From contig NZ_KI912155.1 in NCBI RefSeq assembly GCF_000517125.1, positions 745,707-809,706 of the forward strand: a DNA stretch of 64,000 nt, given 5' to 3'. Positions 7,446 to 15,855 of the stretch are shown here, in pieces. How positions within the stretch are numbered: position 1 is the stretch's first letter; every line of letters starts with the position of its first letter. The notes under the pieces were generated by a model, which worked only from the letters and a program-made list of their open reading frames with translations, was not told the DNA's origin and did not search any database. The stretch is from Arthrobacter sp. MA-N2 (GTDB lineage: Bacteria > Actinomycetota > Actinomycetes > Actinomycetales > Micrococcaceae). Both the position numbers and the translations under genes were made by a program.

Positions 7446-8669
7446 CTACACGTACCCGTCCACGATCGCAGCCGCGATCTCCTTGTAGGCGCGCCGCGTG
7501 TCGGGACGCAAAACGTCCAGGGTGACGAGGTCGCCGTCGGCCACTCCCCTGTCGTGTGGGACGGCGATCAACTGGCGGCAGATCCCGGACAGATGTTCTT
7601 CGATGGCGTCCTTGTCCACGCGCGACGAAACTTCGTCCTTGTCCGTGATCACCACGATCGCGTTGCGGGCAAGCTCCTCGTAGCCGTGGCTCGCAAGCCA
7701 CTGGAGGGTGCTGCGGGCACGTTTGGCGCCACTCACGGCATAGCCGGCCGCGATAATCAGGTTGTCGGCCGATTGCAGGATGCCACTCATTGCGTTGTGT
7801 GTGACGCCGGTGCCGCAGTCGGTCAGTGCCACCGAGTAGTAGCCCGAGATCAGCTGGCGGATCCGCAGGTATTCTTCGGCCGTCAGTGAATCCGACACTT
7901 CCGGGTCCTGCTCGCCGGCGATCAGGTGCAGCCTGCCGGCGTGGTGCATATACCGGGCGAGTGCCGTGAGCGAATCGACGTTGTCAACGTTCTTGAGCAG
8001 GTCCGTGATGGTGCGCGGAGTGGCCTTCTGGTAGATGCCCTCGCCCAAAGCACGTTCCACGAGGTCGCCGGAATCGGGGTTGGCGTCGATGGCGCAAGGC
8101 GGGTCGCCCCGGAATTCGGCAAGAGTCAGGCCCACGCCCACCGTGGTGGAGGTCTTGCCGATGCCGCCTTTGAGACTCAGGACGGCCGTGTTGTAGCTGC
8201 CTTGGAGTTGCCGGGAAATCCGCCGTGCCAGCTCGTCCTCTTCGCGTTGCTTGGCACTCGGTCCGAGGTTCCACGCGCCGCCGGTCAGCTTATAGAGCAT
8301 GCCGCGGAAGCCACCGACCGGACGCGGTTTCTGCTCCTTCACGAAGGAACCCGGGGACGAGATGAAATCGGAAACCGGTGCTTTGGCCGCGGCAGTACGG
8401 CCGGCCCGTGCCGCAGCTGGGGGAACAGCAGCCGACGCCTCCCCCTCGAGGGACGCGTCTGCCGCTGCTGCTGCCTCGGCCCAGGATCTGCTTTGGAGGG
8501 GTGCGGGGGCGGCTGCGTGTGCGTCGGAATCGTTCGGCGTAATAATCGGCATAGTTCCTGTCCAGGCGTCGTCGCCTTCTGCCCGGCGGCGATCGCGGCG
8601 TCGGCGAAGTTCGGGCTGCCCTCCGTCAGATGGGGCGGCGCTAGCTTCGTTGTCCACAGAATCCGGCAT
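7446..8669 (-). CDS. MinD/ParA-like ATPase with disordered N-terminus
   Basis: A 407-residue protein. Residues 1-130 are Ala/Pro/charged and look disordered. The rest is a deviant-Walker P-loop ATPase of the MinD/ParA group: LKGGIGKTSTT near residue 165 (Walker A with the signature lysine), IDANPDSGD near residue 195 (Walker A'-type aspartate) and ALTDCGTG near residue 285 (Walker B). Family members position chromosomes, secretion machines or polar proteins. The arrangement, a long acidic/proline N-terminus before the ATPase, recalls EspI-like proteins of actinobacterial type VII secretion loci, but no secretion genes or ParB are nearby, so the cargo is unknown. A GGGGAAG ribosome site precedes the ATG. 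Confidence 0.85.
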   Translation of the reverse strand: MPDSVDNEASAAPSDGGQPELRRRRDRRRAEGDDAWTGTMPIITPNDSDAHAAAPAPLQSRSWAEAAAAADASLEGEASAAVPPAAARAGRTAAAKAPVSDFISSPGSFVKEQKPRPVGGFRGMLYKLTGGAWNLGPSAKQREEDELARRISRQLQGSYNTAVLSLKGGIGKTSTTVGVGLTLAEFRGDPPCAIDANPDSGDLVERALGEGIYQKATPRTITDLLKNVDNVDSLTALARYMHHAGRLHLIAGEQDPEVSDSLTAEEYLRIRQLISGYYSVALTDCGTGVTHNAMSGILQSADNLIIAAGYAVSGAKRARSTLQWLASHGYEELARNAIVVITDKDEVSSRVDKDAIEEHLSGICRQLIAVPHDRGVADGDLVTLDVLRPDTRRAYKEIAAAIVDGYV

Positions 8670-8925
8670 GGTCTTCCCCTAGGATTCGCAGCGTTGCGCG
8701 CCGCGGCTCTCGTTTGGATTGCTTCAACCAGCAATTCTAGGTGGAGAGCGCCACAAAGCTGATACACCGGGCCGGTTTGGCCCGACGAAGGCCGGATCAT
8801 CCACACTGCCCCGTGCCGCCCGCTCCGAAAGACCTAGGCCTTCCTCAAGCGCCTCGGAGATGATCCGGCGGAATGTGCGAGCACCGGAACCAGCTGCGAG
8901 CAACGGATCCAGCGCGGGGTTCGAG

Positions 8926-10434
8926 CTATTCTTCGGACCGGCTCAGCTCCGTTCCCGACCTCTCCGCCATCGACGTCGCCGCAGCAGTAATGCGGTTGGC
9001 CATCCCTTTGAAGATGACGCCGTGGAAGGGCAGGACCGCCAGCCAGTACAGCCGTCCGCCCAAACCCTTGGGGAAGAAGACCGCCCTCTGCCGGTAAAGA
9101 GCCCCGCCTTCGGCTTCGTCCGCCCGCATTTCCAGCCATGCGCGTCCGGGGACTTTCATTTCGGCCCGGAGGCGCAGGAGGGAACCCCGGTCGATCTGCT
9201 CCACACGCCAGAAGTCCAGTGCATCTCCGGTATTCAGCCGCGTCGGATTGAGCCGTCCGCGGCGGAGCCCCACGCCTCCCGCGATCTTGTCCAGCCAGCC
9301 ACGCACGGACCAGGCAAGCGGAAACGAATACCATCCGTTGTCTCCGCCGATGCCCTCGATCACTTGCCAGAGCTGTTGCCGGGTGGCGGTTGTCAACTGC
9401 TCCTGGTTGTCCTGATACACCAGGTGCCCGGCCCACTGCGGGTCGCTGGGGAGCGGGTCACTCGGTGCACCACGAACTGAGGAGTTCTGCCAACTTGTTT
9501 CCACTTCCCCGGCGGCCTCCCGAGCCAACGCGAGGCGAAGCGATTCCCGATATCCCAGCAGTCCGGCTCCGGGCGGGTCGATAAAGTGGTGGATGTCCTG
9601 CTCCCCCACCACGCAGTTCTGCTGCAGGGAACCGATGAGCGGCACGGCCAGGGACCGGGGTATGGGGGTGACGAGGTTGACCCATTGGGACGCCAGCCAG
9701 GGAGTCAGGACGGGCAGAGCGATGACCGGCCGGTATCGCAGGCCCGCTTCCGCGGCGTAGCCGTTCATCATCTCGTCGTACCGGAGGACGTCCGGCCCGC
9801 CGATGTCGAAGGCGCGGTTGAGCGAAGCCTGGAGGCCGGCAGCCGCCACGAGGTAGTAAAGGACGTCGCGGATGGCTATGGGTTGCACCTTGTTCCGCAC
9901 CCATCGCGGAGCCACCATAATGGGCAGGACTTCGGTGAGTTGCCGGATCATCTCGAAGGAGGCCGAGCCGGAGCCGATCACGACGCCGGCCTGGAGCACC
10001 ACCGCGGGCACCGGCGAGTTGAGGAAGATGTCGCCCACTTCCTTGCGGGAGCGCAGGTGCTTACTGAGTTGGGCCGCTTCGGGGTGCAATCCGCCCAGGT
10101 AAATGATCCGTCCCGCGCCAGCGTCCGCCGCTGCACGCGCAACATTGCCGGCGCAAAGCCTTTCCGTCTCGGCAAAGGATCGCCGTTGGCCCGGAGGACC
10201 CATGGAGTGGACCAGGTAGTAGATGACGTCTGCTCCGGCGAAGGCCGGGCGAAGGGAGTCCACGTCTTCAAGATCGCCGGTCACCACCTCCACCCGCGAT
10301 GCCCAGGGGACGTCGGTGAGTTTGTTCGCGTGGCGTACCAGGACGCGGACGTCGTAGCCGGCTTCGAGCAATCGCGGCACCAGCCGTCCTCCGATATACC
10401 CGGTGGATCCCAGTACCACTGCTAGTGGCTTCAT
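8926..10434 (-). CDS. SDR-type NAD(P)-binding protein with DUF2867 domain
   Basis: A 502-residue two-domain protein. The N-terminal half is an atypical short-chain dehydrogenase/NmrA-like Rossmann domain with the dinucleotide loop GSTGYIGGRL near residues 9-18 and VVTGDLEDVDSL near residue 50. The C-terminal part (from about residue 330) matches DUF2867, with WYSFPLAW and LDFWRVEQID. Function of the family is not settled; it is often annotated as an oxidoreductase or nucleoside-diphosphate-sugar epimerase. The ATG at 10434 directly precedes the Rossmann strand and has AAAGG upstream; an ORF start further upstream would add a meaningless 21-residue extension. Confidence 0.82.
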   Translation of the reverse strand: MKPLAVVLGSTGYIGGRLVPRLLEAGYDVRVLVRHANKLTDVPWASRVEVVTGDLEDVDSLRPAFAGADVIYYLVHSMGPPGQRRSFAETERLCAGNVARAAADAGAGRIIYLGGLHPEAAQLSKHLRSRKEVGDIFLNSPVPAVVLQAGVVIGSGSASFEMIRQLTEVLPIMVAPRWVRNKVQPIAIRDVLYYLVAAAGLQASLNRAFDIGGPDVLRYDEMMNGYAAEAGLRYRPVIALPVLTPWLASQWVNLVTPIPRSLAVPLIGSLQQNCVVGEQDIHHFIDPPGAGLLGYRESLRLALAREAAGEVETSWQNSSVRGAPSDPLPSDPQWAGHLVYQDNQEQLTTATRQQLWQVIEGIGGDNGWYSFPLAWSVRGWLDKIAGGVGLRRGRLNPTRLNTGDALDFWRVEQIDRGSLLRLRAEMKVPGRAWLEMRADEAEGGALYRQRAVFFPKGLGGRLYWLAVLPFHGVIFKGMANRITAAATSMAERSGTELSRSEE

Positions 10435-10556
10435 GGCGGACCTTTCCGGGGGTGCAAAGGCGGCACCACCCAGAGCCAGCGTAGCCAGCATTCCCACCGG
10501 CCGGAACCTTGAGCGCTATCTCGGCTCCAGGGAGCACGACGACGTCCGGCCGGTCG

Positions 10557-10623
10557 CGAGCGCGGGTCGCCCTACGGCCTGCTGCAGCTCGCCCGAGCGC
10601 GGGTCGCGCGGGCAGCTCGCCCG
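10557..10623. repeat. Interleaved GC-rich direct repeats
   Basis: CGAGCGCGGGTCGC occurs at 10557-10570 and 10594-10607, and GCAGCTCGCCCG at 10584-10595 and 10612-10623, with a further ACTCGCCCGCG after them. They occupy part of the 310-bp gap between the SDR and GT2 genes, which holds no gene that I can support. Confidence 0.65.
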
Positions 10624-10640
10624 CGCAACTCGCCCGCGGC

Positions 10641-10734
10641 ACATTCTGCTGGATCATCCAGGCCGGCCCGTGGCTCGACCCCGGAAACCCGTGGGTCCAA
10701 CTCCCCCCACCAAGGCGATGATCCAGCAGAATGT
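10641..10734. repeat. Intergenic inverted repeat with 17-bp perfect arms
   Basis: ACATTCTGCTGGATCAT at 10641-10657 is repeated perfectly as its reverse complement at 10718-10734, with 60 bp between. It lies just after the stop of the minus-strand GT2 gene (10745). A related single arm (GATGATCCGGCGGAATGT) is found at 8859-8876, 50 bp after the SDR gene. It may be a terminator or a dispersed repeat. Confidence 0.75.
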
Positions 10735-10744
10735 TCGAAAACCG

Positions 10745-13123
10745 TCAGAGGGATCCAGCTCGTTTGCGGCGGTCGTCCTTGCCACGGAGGTCGCGGTTCA
10801 GGCGGCGGTCTCCGTGGTAGAGCAGGGATTCCCAGTCGGTCTGCTCCGCGGTTTTCGGAATGATGACCGGTGCTTGTGGTTTTGGTGCCTTGGGGCCGAC
10901 GTACAGCCAGTTCAAGACGCCGAGGTACATGTCCACCCCGGAGTTTGCCACGCCGATGTAGGCCCGGATCGCCCCGGCGGCCATGACGGCGTTGAAGGCA
11001 GCGAATGCGGCGTTGCCCCAATTCCCCACTTCCCAGTTGCGCCAAACGGTCAACAGGGAGAAGGCCACCACGAGGTATGGAGCCAGGACGTAGAGGGCCG
11101 GGGCCGCTGTACGGTCCTTGACCTTCGGGGTACGGACGAAGGGAATCTTGTCTCCGGTCAGGGCCTGCTGGAGGGACTTCAGGACGCCCGCCAGGTTGAC
11201 CGGCAGGAGGACGAGGTTGAAGCCGTAAATTCGGAAAATATCGCTGAACCGGTGGCCGCAGTCCCATAGATCGCTGCCCATGGCCAGGAAGTACGGCAAG
11301 GCAGCGAGGAAGACCAATGGACTGAGGAGTCGGCTGTCGTAGGGGTAGGCGAGCAGGAACAGCAGACCGAAGCTGGCCCAGGTGATCGAGGCCATGTAGT
11401 TGACCCGAAGCAGGATTTCGCGGAGAGGGACCGGCCGGTCCTGGCTGCGGCGGTGACGGATCTGTTCCCAGAGCTTGGGCAGGATCAGCAGGCCGCCGTT
11501 GGCCCAGCGCCGCCTTTGCACCACGAGTGATCCGAAGTCCGGCGGGGTGGCGCTGTAGCTGAGCCGTTCCGGGTAGTTGACCAGGGTCCAGCCGTGCTTG
11601 CCGAGGTCCACGCTGGATTCGGTGTCTTCGATGACGGTGCGGTCTTGGATGTAGGTTCTGATTTCGAAGCCGCCGGCGGTGGAGATCTCGACGATGTCTT
11701 CGAGGGCGCGCTTGCGGATCACGGCGTTGGCTCCGACCCAGAACGTGGCACCGTATTGGGTCATGCCTTGGTGCTGGATGTGCTGGATATCGGTGGTGGC
11801 GCCGGCGATGCGTTCGATCCGGGTCGGGGCGCCTCGGAAGGAGGAATACGGGGTCTGGGTAACGGCCACGCGTTCGTTGCCAGGGGATTCGAGGAGATGA
11901 ACCAGCCGGAGGCAGTAGTCGCGAAGCAGGAGCGAGTCGGCATCCAAGGTCAGGACGTAGGTGCTGTCAGGGATGATGAGCTCGGTGCTGTCAGAAGTGC
12001 GCGTCATCGAGGAATCAGCCGCCGACCCAACCATGCCGGCGGGCCGCAAAACGGCGCCGTCCGCTGTTTGTTCCCGGTGCCAGCGTCCTCCCATGAGCGA
12101 GAGGTAGGCGTTCAGGTTCATGGCTTTGTTGGCTTCGTGGGAAAGGCTCGCGAACCGCTTCCGCTCGAACGTGGATACGCGGGCGTTGAAGATCCAGGTA
12201 AGCCGAGCGTACAGCTGAGCGATACGTTCCGGGCTGGGCGAGGTCTGCTGTGCGTGAGCGGCAGTCAGTGCAAGAATCACGAGGCGCAGTTCCCGGGCCA
12301 GGCCCATTAGGACCAGATCGACGAAGAACTCATCGACGTGGTCTTCCACTCTCTCTGTCTCGGCCATCGCTTCGAGCCACCCGGCCGCGTATTCGTATTC
12401 CGCGATCAACCGTTGCACTTCCGTGCCGGCGGCCGAGGTGCCTGCCTCCTCGGTGAGCGTACGACGACGGCGGTAACTCTCGTACGCGGCGTTGACCCTG
12501 GCCGCTGGTTCGGCGAGCGTCTCGGTGATCTGCCCGGCGAGCGCGCGGGTTGCCTCGAGGCGCCGGAGTACGTCCGGATCCTTCGGGAAGGGCGGGTCGT
12601 CCAGAAGCAGTACGACGCTGAGGTCCGGGAATTCTTGCAGGACCGCGGACCACATGGTGCCACGGACCACTCCGGGTTCCTCCGCGTAGGAAGGAATCAA
12701 TACTGTGACGCCTTCGGAGTACTCGAAGAAGTGCCGGTCCAGTTCCCCGCGTGGAACCCTGCGGTGGTCGCGGAAGCGGGTCAGAGCGCCCTGCCGGGCG
12801 GTCAAATACATCAGGGCGGAGAAGGTCAGGAAGGACACCACCACCAGATAGGAGACGGATTCGACGCCGAATCTGAAGCCTGCGCCGGGGTTGTCCACCA
12901 ATTGTTTGAGCACGGTGGTGATGACGTATCCGACCCAGGCAAGGACGGTAGTCAGGATGCCGATACGACCGAGGACTATCTTCCGCCGTGATGGTGCCGG
13001 GTGGACGATCGAGAGCGGTTCGGAGCGTTTTTCCGAACCCCATTGCCGTTTGCGGGCCTTTGTGGCCTGCCCGTCCGCCGTTTCCGTCGCGTCCGCGTGA
13101 AGTAACACCATCTGTTCTGCCAT
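10745..13123 (-). CDS. Cellulose-synthase-like processive GT2 glycosyltransferase
   Basis: A 792-residue inner-membrane GT2 enzyme. Two membrane helices near residues 50-105 precede the cytosolic catalytic domain, which has the first aspartates in VVLLLDDPPF, the metal-binding LDADSLL, the acceptor-side TEDTES and the processivity motif QRRRWANGG. Several membrane helices follow. This is the layout of BcsA-like synthases that polymerise and extrude a beta-linked glucan. A roughly 100-residue helical insert between the first and second aspartate motifs is unusual for BcsA. No PilZ domain is apparent in its C-terminus. It is divergent from the secreted GH18 gene, and a 12-bp inverted repeat lies between them. 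Confidence 0.88.
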   Translation of the reverse strand: MAEQMVLLHADATETADGQATKARKRQWGSEKRSEPLSIVHPAPSRRKIVLGRIGILTTVLAWVGYVITTVLKQLVDNPGAGFRFGVESVSYLVVVSFLTFSALMYLTARQGALTRFRDHRRVPRGELDRHFFEYSEGVTVLIPSYAEEPGVVRGTMWSAVLQEFPDLSVVLLLDDPPFPKDPDVLRRLEATRALAGQITETLAEPAARVNAAYESYRRRRTLTEEAGTSAAGTEVQRLIAEYEYAAGWLEAMAETERVEDHVDEFFVDLVLMGLARELRLVILALTAAHAQQTSPSPERIAQLYARLTWIFNARVSTFERKRFASLSHEANKAMNLNAYLSLMGGRWHREQTADGAVLRPAGMVGSAADSSMTRTSDSTELIIPDSTYVLTLDADSLLLRDYCLRLVHLLESPGNERVAVTQTPYSSFRGAPTRIERIAGATTDIQHIQHQGMTQYGATFWVGANAVIRKRALEDIVEISTAGGFEIRTYIQDRTVIEDTESSVDLGKHGWTLVNYPERLSYSATPPDFGSLVVQRRRWANGGLLILPKLWEQIRHRRSQDRPVPLREILLRVNYMASITWASFGLLFLLAYPYDSRLLSPLVFLAALPYFLAMGSDLWDCGHRFSDIFRIYGFNLVLLPVNLAGVLKSLQQALTGDKIPFVRTPKVKDRTAAPALYVLAPYLVVAFSLLTVWRNWEVGNWGNAAFAAFNAVMAAGAIRAYIGVANSGVDMYLGVLNWLYVGPKAPKPQAPVIIPKTAEQTDWESLLYHGDRRLNRDLRGKDDRRKRAGSL

Positions 13124-13168
13124 GAATCCCCATCCGCTGTCCGTGGGCCCCCAGCGGGCACGCGACGC

Positions 13169-13198
13169 AGTGCAGGGCGTAATGTGACGCCCTGCACT
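13169..13198. promoter_or_regulatory. Perfect 12-bp inverted repeat between divergent GT2 and GH18 genes
   Basis: AGTGCAGGGCGT (13169-13180) and its exact reverse complement (13187-13198) are separated by 6 bp. It lies 46 bp upstream of the GT2 start and 143 bp upstream of the GH18 start. It can be an operator for a dimeric regulator or a 5' leader hairpin of the GT2 transcript. A TATGAT box at 13211-13216, reading toward the GH18 gene, is the nearest promoter-like element. Confidence 0.6.
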
Positions 13199-13341
13199 TC
13201 ACTGCGCCCCTATGATAGGCGAACGATGTGGATTTCCGACAGGACTCGTCGAAATGCTACGCAAGGTGTGCGGGCTTCAACGGGGCGGGGCACTTCCCCG
13301 GACATCCGCGAAGTCCTTTTAGAAGCTCTAGGGGTATCTCT

Positions 13342-14904
13342 GTGTCGAAACGCTTTCCTGGCCGCCGGCTGTCCGTGCTGCGCCTTGCCGTCTTGTGCGT
13401 CGTCGTGGTCGCCTTGATCACGGCGGGCTACCTCGGCCTTCGCAATGTCCAGGATGTCAATGCTGCGGCATCCATGCCTTCGGTGTTTTCCGGCTACGTG
13501 GATGTGACTGCGACGCCGAAGTTCGCGTTCGAAGATCCGGTTGAGCCCAATGCAAAGGCCGTGGTGCTGTCCTTCGTCGTAGCCGATCCCAAGCAGGGCT
13601 GCGCCCCCTCCTGGGGTGCGGCATACAGCCCTGACCAGGCAGGTTCCGATCTTGACCTTGACCGGCGGATCGCCCGGCTCCGCCAGCTCGGCGGTACTGC
13701 CGCTGTTTCCTTCGGCGGCCTGAGCAATACGGAGCTTGCGGTGTCTTGCAAGGATCCGAAAGCTTTGGTGGACGCTTACCGGCAGGTTGTGAATCGCTAC
13801 GACGTCACCACGATCGATCTCGATATCGAAAGCGGCGCACTCAGCGACACGGCCGCGGCCGACCGACGCGCACAGGCCATTTCCGCTCTTCAGAAGGAGC
13901 GTAAGGCCGCAGGCAAGCCCCTTGCCGTTTGGCTGACCCTCGCGGCTGACCCGAATGGCCTCACTCCTCAAGGCAAAGAGGTCGTGTCGCACACCTTGGC
14001 CGGCGGAGTGGAGCTGGATGGCGTGAACATCATGACGATGGATTTCGGCGCCAGTAAGCCTGCTGCGTCGAGCATGTCCCAGGCGTCGGTATCGGCAGCG
14101 GAGGCCGCCCATGATCAGCTCGGTGCCCTCTACCGCGGCGCTGGAGCCGATCTGGGCAGTGAAACCCTTTGGCGCAAGCTCGGCGTGACCGTCATGATCG
14201 GCCAGAACGATACTGCCGGCGAGATCTTCACGCTCAGCGACGCGACGGCTATGAACAGCTTCGCCAAAGCCAAGGGCCTCGGCAGGTTGTCGATGTGGTC
14301 CATGAACCGCGACCGGACGTGTAGCCCCAATTACCCTGACTTGGGCAAGGTCTCGGATGGCTGCAGCGGGATCAACCAGGGGTCTCAGCTGTTTTCCGCG
14401 ATGCTCGCCAATGACGTAGCGCTTCCTGCGCAAACGGTTGTTCCTTCGGCTACGGCCACCGCCGCCGCGGTTCCCACCGACGATCCGTCAACGAGCCCCT
14501 ACCCGGTGTGGAACACCTATGCGGCGTATGCTGCCGCGGACAGGGTGGTGTGGCATGGCAGCGTCTACGAGGCAAAATGGTGGACTCGCTCGGATGTTCC
14601 GGACAACCCGGTGTTGCAGGGCGGTGCTACCCCTTGGAAGCTCGTGGGCCCGGTGTTGCCAGGAGACAAGCCCAGCCCCAAGGTTACGGTGCCTGCGGGT
14701 ACTTTCCCGGCATGGGTGCCTGAAACGGTTTACCACCAGGGGGATCGTGTCCTCTTCGAAGGATCAGCGTTCGAAGCCAAATGGTGGACCCAGGGAGCCA
14801 GCCCGGAAGCCGCAATCCAAAGCGCTCCGGACTCCCCGTGGGCGAAACTGACCACGGCCCAAATCCAGAGCCCAGGACCCGCAACATCAAAGCCAACCCC
14901 CTGA
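13342..14904 (+). CDS. Secreted GH18-like protein with two chitin-binding modules
   Basis: A 520-residue exported protein. One N-terminal hydrophobic segment (LAVLCVVVVALITAGYLGL) serves as signal or anchor. Residues about 45-350 form a GH18 chitinase-like domain with TIDLDIESG, which contains the D-x-D-x-E core and its catalytic glutamate, and VNIMTMDFG further on. Two C-terminal modules of about 45 residues each share the AKWWT aromatic motif of CBM5/12 chitin-binding domains (YEAKWWT and FEAKWWT), separated by a Pro/Lys linker. GTG at 13342 is chosen because AGGGG lies 8 nt upstream. It probably degrades chitin or a glucosamine polymer; divergence from a GT2 synthase raises the option of polymer trimming. 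Confidence 0.86.
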   Translation: MSKRFPGRRLSVLRLAVLCVVVVALITAGYLGLRNVQDVNAAASMPSVFSGYVDVTATPKFAFEDPVEPNAKAVVLSFVVADPKQGCAPSWGAAYSPDQAGSDLDLDRRIARLRQLGGTAAVSFGGLSNTELAVSCKDPKALVDAYRQVVNRYDVTTIDLDIESGALSDTAAADRRAQAISALQKERKAAGKPLAVWLTLAADPNGLTPQGKEVVSHTLAGGVELDGVNIMTMDFGASKPAASSMSQASVSAAEAAHDQLGALYRGAGADLGSETLWRKLGVTVMIGQNDTAGEIFTLSDATAMNSFAKAKGLGRLSMWSMNRDRTCSPNYPDLGKVSDGCSGINQGSQLFSAMLANDVALPAQTVVPSATATAAAVPTDDPSTSPYPVWNTYAAYAAADRVVWHGSVYEAKWWTRSDVPDNPVLQGGATPWKLVGPVLPGDKPSPKVTVPAGTFPAWVPETVYHQGDRVLFEGSAFEAKWWTQGASPEAAIQSAPDSPWAKLTTAQIQSPGPATSKPTP

Positions 14905-14994
14905 AATTGAGCGCGAACTGGCAGCTAATGACCTCAAAATTGTCGCCAGAGGGCATCTGCTGCCACTTCGCGCCAGGCGCTAGCGTTACCGGGT

Positions 14995-15141
14995 CTACCG
15001 TCGAAGAGCTATGACGACGACGGCGACAGTCGCCAGTGCGAGGACCCCCAGTCCCACGTAGGCAAGCACCTGAAGGCGCTGTTTCCGAATTTCCCGCTTC
15101 GATTCCCTGGCCGACAGCCCTATCATGACTTTGTTCCCCAT
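14995..15141 (-). CDS. Very small basic single-pass membrane protein (48 aa)
   Basis: This frame encodes a 48-residue protein. Residues 12-22 are rich in Arg, Lys and Glu (ARESKREIRKQRLQ), residues 25-45 are a single hydrophobic helix (YVGLGVLALATVAVVVIAL), and the chain ends at once with RR. A TACTCT box ends 7 nt before the ATG and no ribosome site precedes it, the geometry of a leaderless gene; an internal ATG at 15126 with GGGGA upstream would give 43 residues. Topology should be N-in with the C-terminus outside. Three other intact genes in the window share this plan (21839, 24593, 52441). It belongs to no family I recognise. Confidence 0.6.
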   Translation of the reverse strand: MGNKVMIGLSARESKREIRKQRLQVLAYVGLGVLALATVAVVVIALRR

Positions 15142-15148
15142 AGAGGGA

Positions 15149-15154
15149 AGAGTA
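15149..15154 (-). promoter_or_regulatory. -10 box 7 nt before the small membrane-protein start
   Basis: TACTCT (TANNNT class) on the minus strand is 7 nt from the ATG at 15141, which supports a leaderless transcript. No good -35 element is seen. Confidence 0.38.
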
Positions 15155-15192
15155 CGCCACGATTGTTTAGTGCAGGCCTCGAGGGAAACGTC

Positions 15193-15855
15193 GTGGAGCG
15201 GGATCGGCTAAACCGGCAAGGAAACGGACACCCCATGGCCAGTACTGGTCGGCCCACCCCAGCGAAGACCACCGGGCACGGGCTGTTGCTGCGCCGTGGT
15301 CTGCGTCTGGAGTACGCCACCCTGGGCTGGAACGTAGTGGGCCTCGGTGTCCTGGCGGCTGCCGCGATCAGCGCGGGTTCCCCGGCATTGGCCGGCTTCG
15401 GCTTGGATTCGCTGATTGAGATTTTCGCGTCCGTCGTGGTGGTGTGGCAGCTCAGGGGCGTTCACCAGGAGCGGGAAGCCCGGGCGATGCGGCTGATAGG
15501 GGCGGCCTTCGCGTTCCTTGTGGCCTACCTGCTGATCCAGTTGGCCGTTGTGTTTGCCACGGGGATCCGGCCTGCCACCTCGGGGCCGGGCATCGCGTGG
15601 ACGGCCCTGACGTTCGTGGTCATGCTCGCCTTGGCGTGGGGCAAGATCCGCACGGGCCGCGACTTGGGGAATCCGGTGCTCAGCGCGGAGGGAAAAGTGA
15701 CCCTGGTGGATGCCTACTTGGCCGGCGCAGTGTTGGCCGGTCTGGTCCTTAACGCCTTGTTTGGCTGGTGGTGGGCCGATCCGCTGGCGGGGGTCGTGAT
15801 CATCTACTACGCCGCCAGGGAGGCCCGCCACGCCTTCAAACACACCACGCTTTAG
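15193..15855 (+). CDS. Cation-diffusion-facilitator-like membrane protein
   Basis: A 220-residue protein with five to six membrane helices and the cation diffusion facilitator pattern: FGLDSLIEIFAS in helix 2, LVDAYLAGAVLAGLVLN in helix 5 and WWWADPLAGVVI in helix 6. CDF proteins exchange Zn, Co, Mn or Fe ions for protons. Here the helix-2 site reads D-S-L-I-E and helix 5 lacks the usual His-x3-Asp, and there is no cytoplasmic C-terminal domain, so metal transport is plausible but not assured. GTG at 15193 has GAGGG 7 nt before it; ATG at 15235 is the alternative. The stop overlaps the convergent MBL gene by 4 bp. Confidence 0.75.
   Translation: MERDRLNRQGNGHPMASTGRPTPAKTTGHGLLLRRGLRLEYATLGWNVVGLGVLAAAAISAGSPALAGFGLDSLIEIFASVVVVWQLRGVHQEREARAMRLIGAAFAFLVAYLLIQLAVVFATGIRPATSGPGIAWTALTFVVMLALAWGKIRTGRDLGNPVLSAEGKVTLVDAYLAGAVLAGLVLNALFGWWWADPLAGVVIIYYAAREARHAFKHTTL

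Noticed and set aside
8834..9436. A 200-codon minus-strand frame inside the SDR gene
   Set aside because: Shadow frame of the DUF2867 domain region; Arg/Gly/Ala-rich without any recognisable motif.
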